Under the pieces are notes generated by a model that did not search any database, was not told the origin of the DNA, and saw nothing but the letters and a program-made list of their open reading frames with translations. The translations under genes were made by a program, and so were the position numbers. A stretch of DNA of 9,167 nt from Rhodospirillaceae bacterium TMED167 (GTDB taxonomy: Bacteria; Pseudomonadota; Alphaproteobacteria; Rhodospirillales_A; UBA2165). Location: assembly GCA_002170915.1 (NCBI GenBank), contig NHHQ01000056.1, forward strand, positions 10,910 to 20,076, written 5' to 3'. Shown here one piece after another: positions 6,971 to 9,167 of this stretch. How positions within the stretch are numbered: position 1 is the stretch's first letter; every line of letters begins with the position of its first letter.

Positions 6971-7910
6971 AGTCCTCAGGGCGGTCCAGAGAAACCATGA
7001 GTTCCCGCCATTCGCGTTTGCTCATGCCGCTGTCTTTCTGGGTCATGTCGCCGCCGGCGAGGAGCTGTTTTACCACCGCTACAGCTTTGCCCGACAATGT
7101 CACACCACCCACCCGGTAATCCATGAACGCCTGGAAGGTGATCGGGCACCAACTCTTGACGGTCTCCAGCATGGCATCCGCATAAACCCGAATCTCATAT
7201 TGGGCATGTGAGTCCACGCGAAGACTCAGAAAATGTAAAAGATTGTGCAGGTCGACTTTCCAGTACCATTGGGTATATGTGTTTAGCGTCAAGTTCATGC
7301 GCGCCAACTCCCGCGCCAACCCTTCTCGGGACTCATCGATGATGTTTCCGTTTTCATCTTCATTGAGCATTTCGACATAGTGGTCGTAGGTTGTTTGCGC
7401 GTCCTCCCGAAGAAGATCCATAACATGCTGAGCCTCCGGGCCTCTCAGCAGATCTCCGCGGCCTTGGCGATTGGAGTTGGACTGGGCGGCCAACTGATCT
7501 TCGGCAGGGATATAAAATTCCCGGTCCAGAACCGAATAGCGCGCCGAATATTCGTTCACATTGGCGGTGCGATGACGGATCCACTGACGGGCGATAAAGA
7601 TGGGCAACTTGATATGGTATTTGATCTCGCACATCTCAAACGGGGTGGTGTGCCGGTGACGCAACAAGTAGTTAATGAGCCCGGCATCGTCCGAGACCTT
7701 TTTCGTTCCCTTTCCGTAGGACACCCGGGCTGCCTGAACCACAGCCGCATCGTCCCCCATGTAATCAATGACCCGAACGAAACCATGATCGAGCACGGGA
7801 ATTGGTTGGAATAAAACATTTTCCAGCTCGGGAACAGTTGGCCGGCGTGTGTCGGACTGGGAGTCTCTGGCTGAATTGATCTCTGCCTGTTGTTCTGGCG
7901 TCAACTCCAT
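6969..7910 (-). CDS. thyX: Flavin-dependent thymidylate synthase ThyX
   Basis: A 313-residue ThyX. It methylates dUMP to dTMP using methylene-tetrahydrofolate, FAD and NADPH, releasing tetrahydrofolate rather than dihydrofolate. The ThyX motif appears as [14 protein letters not shown] (from about residue 112), preceded by the conserved RHRHTTPFE (about 84-92). The C-terminal [11 protein letters not shown] supplies the conserved dUMP-binding Arg region. The open frame reaches a TTG at 7943, but alphaproteobacterial ThyX proteins begin at a sequence like [11 protein letters not shown], so ATG 7910 is chosen. An AAGGA lies 12 nt upstream, a little far, and nothing suitable precedes the TTG. It stands where thyA and folA often precede hflK in related genomes. 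It is transcribed divergently from ssrA. Confidence 0.96.
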   Translation of the reverse strand: MELTPEQQAEINSARDSQSDTRRPTVPELENVLFQPIPVLDHGFVRVIDYMGDDAAVVQAARVSYGKGTKKVSDDAGLINYLLRHRHTTPFEMCEIKYHIKLPIFIARQWIRHRTANVNEYSARYSVLDREFYIPAEDQLAAQSNSNRQGRGDLLRGPEAQHVMDLLREDAQTTYDHYVEMLNEDENGNIIDESREGLARELARMNLTLNTYTQWYWKVDLHNLLHFLSLRVDSHAQYEIRVYADAMLETVKSWCPITFQAFMDYRVGGVTLSGKAVAVVKQLLAGGDMTQKDSGMSKREWRELMVSLDRPED

Positions 7911-7952
7911 GCGCGGTTGGTATCCTTGATGTAAATTTAGCAATGGGGGAGC

Positions 7953-7981
7953 ACTGTAGCGACTCGGCCGTCTTGGCGCAA
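7953..7981 (-). promoter_or_regulatory. Candidate thyX promoter
   Basis: On the minus strand TTGCGC (7976-7981) and TACAGT (7953-7958, 4 of 6 matches) are separated by exactly 17 nt. They lie about 43 nt upstream of the chosen thyX ATG. The sequence is weak but well placed and would diverge from the ssrA promoter. Confidence 0.35.
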
Positions 7982-8027
7982 AACGGGTGCAAAATCAGGC
8001 ATGGTCACCTTGCAACAGCGGCCGCAC

Positions 8028-8056
8028 TTTCCTTACGCCGTCGAGAAGACTATAAT
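8028..8056 (+). promoter_or_regulatory. Candidate ssrA promoter
   Basis: A perfect -10 box TATAAT (8051-8056) lies 5-8 nt before the likely 5' end of the pre-tmRNA. A 17-nt spacer places TTTCCT (8028-8033) at -35, only 3 of 6 matches. A strong -10 is expected for an abundant stable RNA. Confidence 0.55.
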
Positions 8057-8060
8057 CAAA

Positions 8061-8142
8061 GGGCTGGGCAACCAGCTATGGCGATAAACGTTTTGTGGAA
8101 TAAGCGTAACGGACCCGGGGGCAGTGCCCGGCGCCTCCACCA
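8061..8142 (+). other. ssrA acceptor piece (5' half of the precursor)
   Basis: This segment carries the T-arm, the 3' acceptor strand, discriminator A (8139) and an encoded CCA (8140-8142). The 7-nt T-loop reads GGCAGTG instead of the TTCRANY type. At its 5' end GCTGG-GCAA-CCAGC (8063-8076) is a perfect 5-bp stem with a GNRA tetraloop. It is unclear whether that hairpin stays in the mature piece. A short interrupted helix between GCGTAACG (8104-8111) and CGTGCGT (8190-8196) is a tentative P2. Confidence 0.8.
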
Positions 8143-8170
8143 TAAAGTATTTGCCGATTCAACGGTTTAT
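8143..8170 (+). other. Intervening sequence removed from pre-tmRNA
   Basis: These 28 nt join the encoded CCA end to G1 of the coding piece. ATAAA (8142-8146) can pair with TTTAT (8166-8170) and CCG (8154-8156) with CGG (8163-8165), so the spacer extends the acceptor stem as a hairpin. Processing by tRNA-maturation nucleases would open it to give two RNA pieces, as known for permuted tmRNAs. Confidence 0.75.
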
Positions 8171-8255
8171 GGGGGCGAAACAGGATCGACGTGCGTGGTA
8201 AAGGCATGACTTTCGTTCGGCATGGTACCACCGATATCGGGCCGATTTTACAAAT

Positions 8256-8294
8256 GCTAACGATAATGAAGCATTTGCGGTAGCCGCTTAATAA
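8256..8294 (+). other. tmRNA tag reading frame, ANDNEAFAVAA
   Basis: Eleven codons encode ANDNEAFAVAA, followed by two TAA stops. With the tRNA-borne alanine the added peptide would be AANDNEAFAVAA. The N-terminal ANDN and C-terminal FAVAA match the style of the Caulobacter tag (AANDNFAEEFAVAA), with a shorter middle. The terminal VAA is the ClpX-type recognition end, and the first half is the part SspB binds. GCT at 8256 as resume codon is inferred by analogy. Confidence 0.85.
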
Positions 8295-8405
8295 CCGGTC
8301 TGCCACGGGGTTCGGAGGGCACCTGGCAACAGAAGCCCTCCACTTCTGCGTAAAACGCGCGAATCGTCGTGCGACAGCGCTTGGTAACTGGGTCAGGTAG
8401 AGTAC

Positions 8406-9017
8406 ATGTCTGAAATAAACGACGGTCAATTTGATTACGATGACTGGGTCCAGGATGCCCTGCGCGGGGTACTCCGTCGGGCATTGGAAACACTGGCCGC
8501 ATCGCAAGCGCCAGCCGAGCATCATTTTTATGTCAATTTCCGGACGACGGATCCGGATGTCGGCGTCCCAGGATTTCTGAGGGCGCAATACCCCGAAGAA
8601 ATCACCGTAGTTCTGCAACACCAGTTTGAAGATTTGTGCGTGGACGAAAGCGGTTTTGAAGTTACCCTCTCTTTCAGCGGCCAACGCCACCGGCTTGTTG
8701 TCCCGTTTTCTGCTGTCACATCATTCGCCGACCCGTCCGTGAATTTTGGCCTTCAGATAGGCCCGCAGACGATGAACGTGTTGGATGTTGACACCGGTGA
8801 TGACAGTCGCGCTTTCCAGGAAACCGCCGGGCCCCAGGGTATGGGTGAAAAGGTGAGAGAGATCTCCGAGAGCACCTCGGGCCGAAACATTCAGACCGGT
8901 TCAGAAACTGGAGAGGACGCTGGAGAAGATGGGAGCCAGGACAGCAACGACCGCGACGGCGGAACGCCTGACGGCGGTGCCGATGTCATCAGTATCGAGG
9001 CATTTCGCAACAAGTAG
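8406..9017 (+). CDS. sspB: ClpXP specificity-enhancing factor SspB, alphaproteobacterial type
   Basis: A 203-residue adaptor that binds ssrA-tagged proteins and tethers them to ClpXP. The N-terminal helix YDDWVQDALRGVLRRAL (about residues 11-27) and the core HHFYVNFRT...QYPEEITVVLQHQFEDL (about 39-77) match alphaproteobacterial SspB. So does VTLSFSGQRHRLVVPFSAVTSFADPSVNFGLQ (about 86-117). A hydrophilic, Gly/Asp/Glu/Ser-rich linker of about 75 residues follows. The chain ends in a conserved tail, VISIEAFRNK, presumed to dock on ClpX as the C-terminal tail does in E. coli SspB. The linker seems long for the family. AGG at 8395-8397 with 8-nt spacing is the probable ribosome binding site. It follows ssrA with no terminator between, so it is read on the ssrA transcript or from a promoter inside ssrA. 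Confidence 0.93.
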   Translation: MSEINDGQFDYDDWVQDALRGVLRRALETLAASQAPAEHHFYVNFRTTDPDVGVPGFLRAQYPEEITVVLQHQFEDLCVDESGFEVTLSFSGQRHRLVVPFSAVTSFADPSVNFGLQIGPQTMNVLDVDTGDDSRAFQETAGPQGMGEKVREISESTSGRNIQTGSETGEDAGEDGSQDSNDRDGGTPDGGADVISIEAFRNK

Positions 9018-9081
9018 CAGTCTTACCAACGGATGTCCCACCGCCCTGCCGATTATTGATATATTTTGCGAGGAAGAGACC

Positions 9082-9167
9082 ATGAGCGATCCCGGCTTTC
9101 ACCCTATGATGCCCGGCTTCGAGGATACGACTGAGTACCGTCATATCACCAGCGACTATGTCGAAAC
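9082..9167 (+). CDS. Probable class I fumarate hydratase, 5' end only
   Basis: The first 28 codons are present and the gene runs off the window. The sequence MSDPGFHPMMPGF then EDTTEYRHITSDYVET resembles the start of iron-sulfur class I fumarases, which begin with a short variable lead followed by a DTTPYR-L-TSD-V pattern. These enzymes interconvert fumarate and malate in the TCA cycle using a [4Fe-4S] cluster; its cysteines lie beyond the window. AGGA sits 7 nt before the ATG. The gene begins 64 nt after sspB on the same strand. The call rests on a short N-terminal match. Confidence 0.72.
   Translation, partial: MSDPGFHPMMPGFEDTTEYRHITSDYVE

Larger units (their letters stand above)
8061..8395 (+). 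ncRNA. ssrA: Circularly permuted two-piece tmRNA (ssrA)
   Basis: Transfer-messenger RNA rescues stalled ribosomes and adds a degradation tag. The halves are in permuted order, as known for alphaproteobacteria. The acceptor piece comes first, ending in GCCTCC-A-CCA (8133-8142); after a short spacer the coding piece opens with GGGGGCG (8171-8177). These ends pair as a 7-bp acceptor stem with 8132-8138, including G3 (8173) opposite U70 (8136), the alanyl-tRNA synthetase identity pair. The T-stem is CCGGG/CCCGG (8115-8119, 8127-8131). The D-region reads CAGGATCGACG. The tag frame is 8256-8294. An H-type pseudoknot follows: GGAGGG (8314-8319) with CCCTCC (8336-8341), and CAGAAG (8330-8335) with CTTCTG (8343-8348). 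CCGGT (8295-8299) with ACTGG (8387-8391) may close that domain. The outer ends (about 8061 and 8395) are estimates. Confidence 0.95.

Noticed and set aside
8076..8690. 204-codon minus-strand open frame over ssrA and the start of sspB
   Set aside because: It lies antisense to a clear tmRNA and a conserved protein gene, and its translation resembles no family.

Overview
The window looks like an alphaproteobacterial chromosome segment, probably Rhodospirillales-like, with moderately high GC. The lineage call rests on three things: a circularly permuted two-piece tmRNA gene, an SspB of the alphaproteobacterial type, and the minus-strand block hflK-hflC-DUF2065-degP with thyX upstream. No insertion sequence, integrase, CRISPR array, rRNA or tRNA gene was seen, and the protein genes look like ordinary core genome.

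Layout. (1) 1-1230, plus strand: the 3' part of a molybdenum hydroxylase large subunit (xanthine dehydrogenase / form II CoxL-like), cut by the window edge at its AYRGAGR active-site loop. (2) 1324-6669, minus strand, read right to left: hflK and hflC (start and stop overlap), a small DUF2065 membrane protein, a DegP/HtrA periplasmic protease and a DUF1015 protein. HflK/HflC form the membrane assembly that modulates FtsH, so this block is an envelope protein quality-control cluster. (3) 6670-6968: a gene-free stretch rich in inverted repeats. (4) 6969-7910, minus strand: thyX, the flavin-dependent thymidylate synthase. (5) 7911-8405: divergent promoters and the permuted ssrA gene. (6) 8406-9017, plus strand: sspB, the adaptor that delivers ssrA-tagged proteins to ClpXP. 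(7) 9082-9167, plus strand: the start of a probable class I fumarate hydratase.

The most interesting part is 8028-9017. The ssrA gene is in permuted order: acceptor piece with encoded CCA, a 28-nt intervening sequence, then the coding piece with a short tag frame (ANDNEAFAVAA, two stops) and a clear H-type pseudoknot. The start codon of sspB lies only about 10-15 nt beyond the probable 3' end of the tmRNA, with no terminator between. The RNA that writes the degradation tag and the adaptor that reads it therefore sit side by side and may share a transcript. With degP and hflKC on the other side of thyX, most of the window concerns protein quality control, though the two groups are on opposite strands and shared regulation is not shown.
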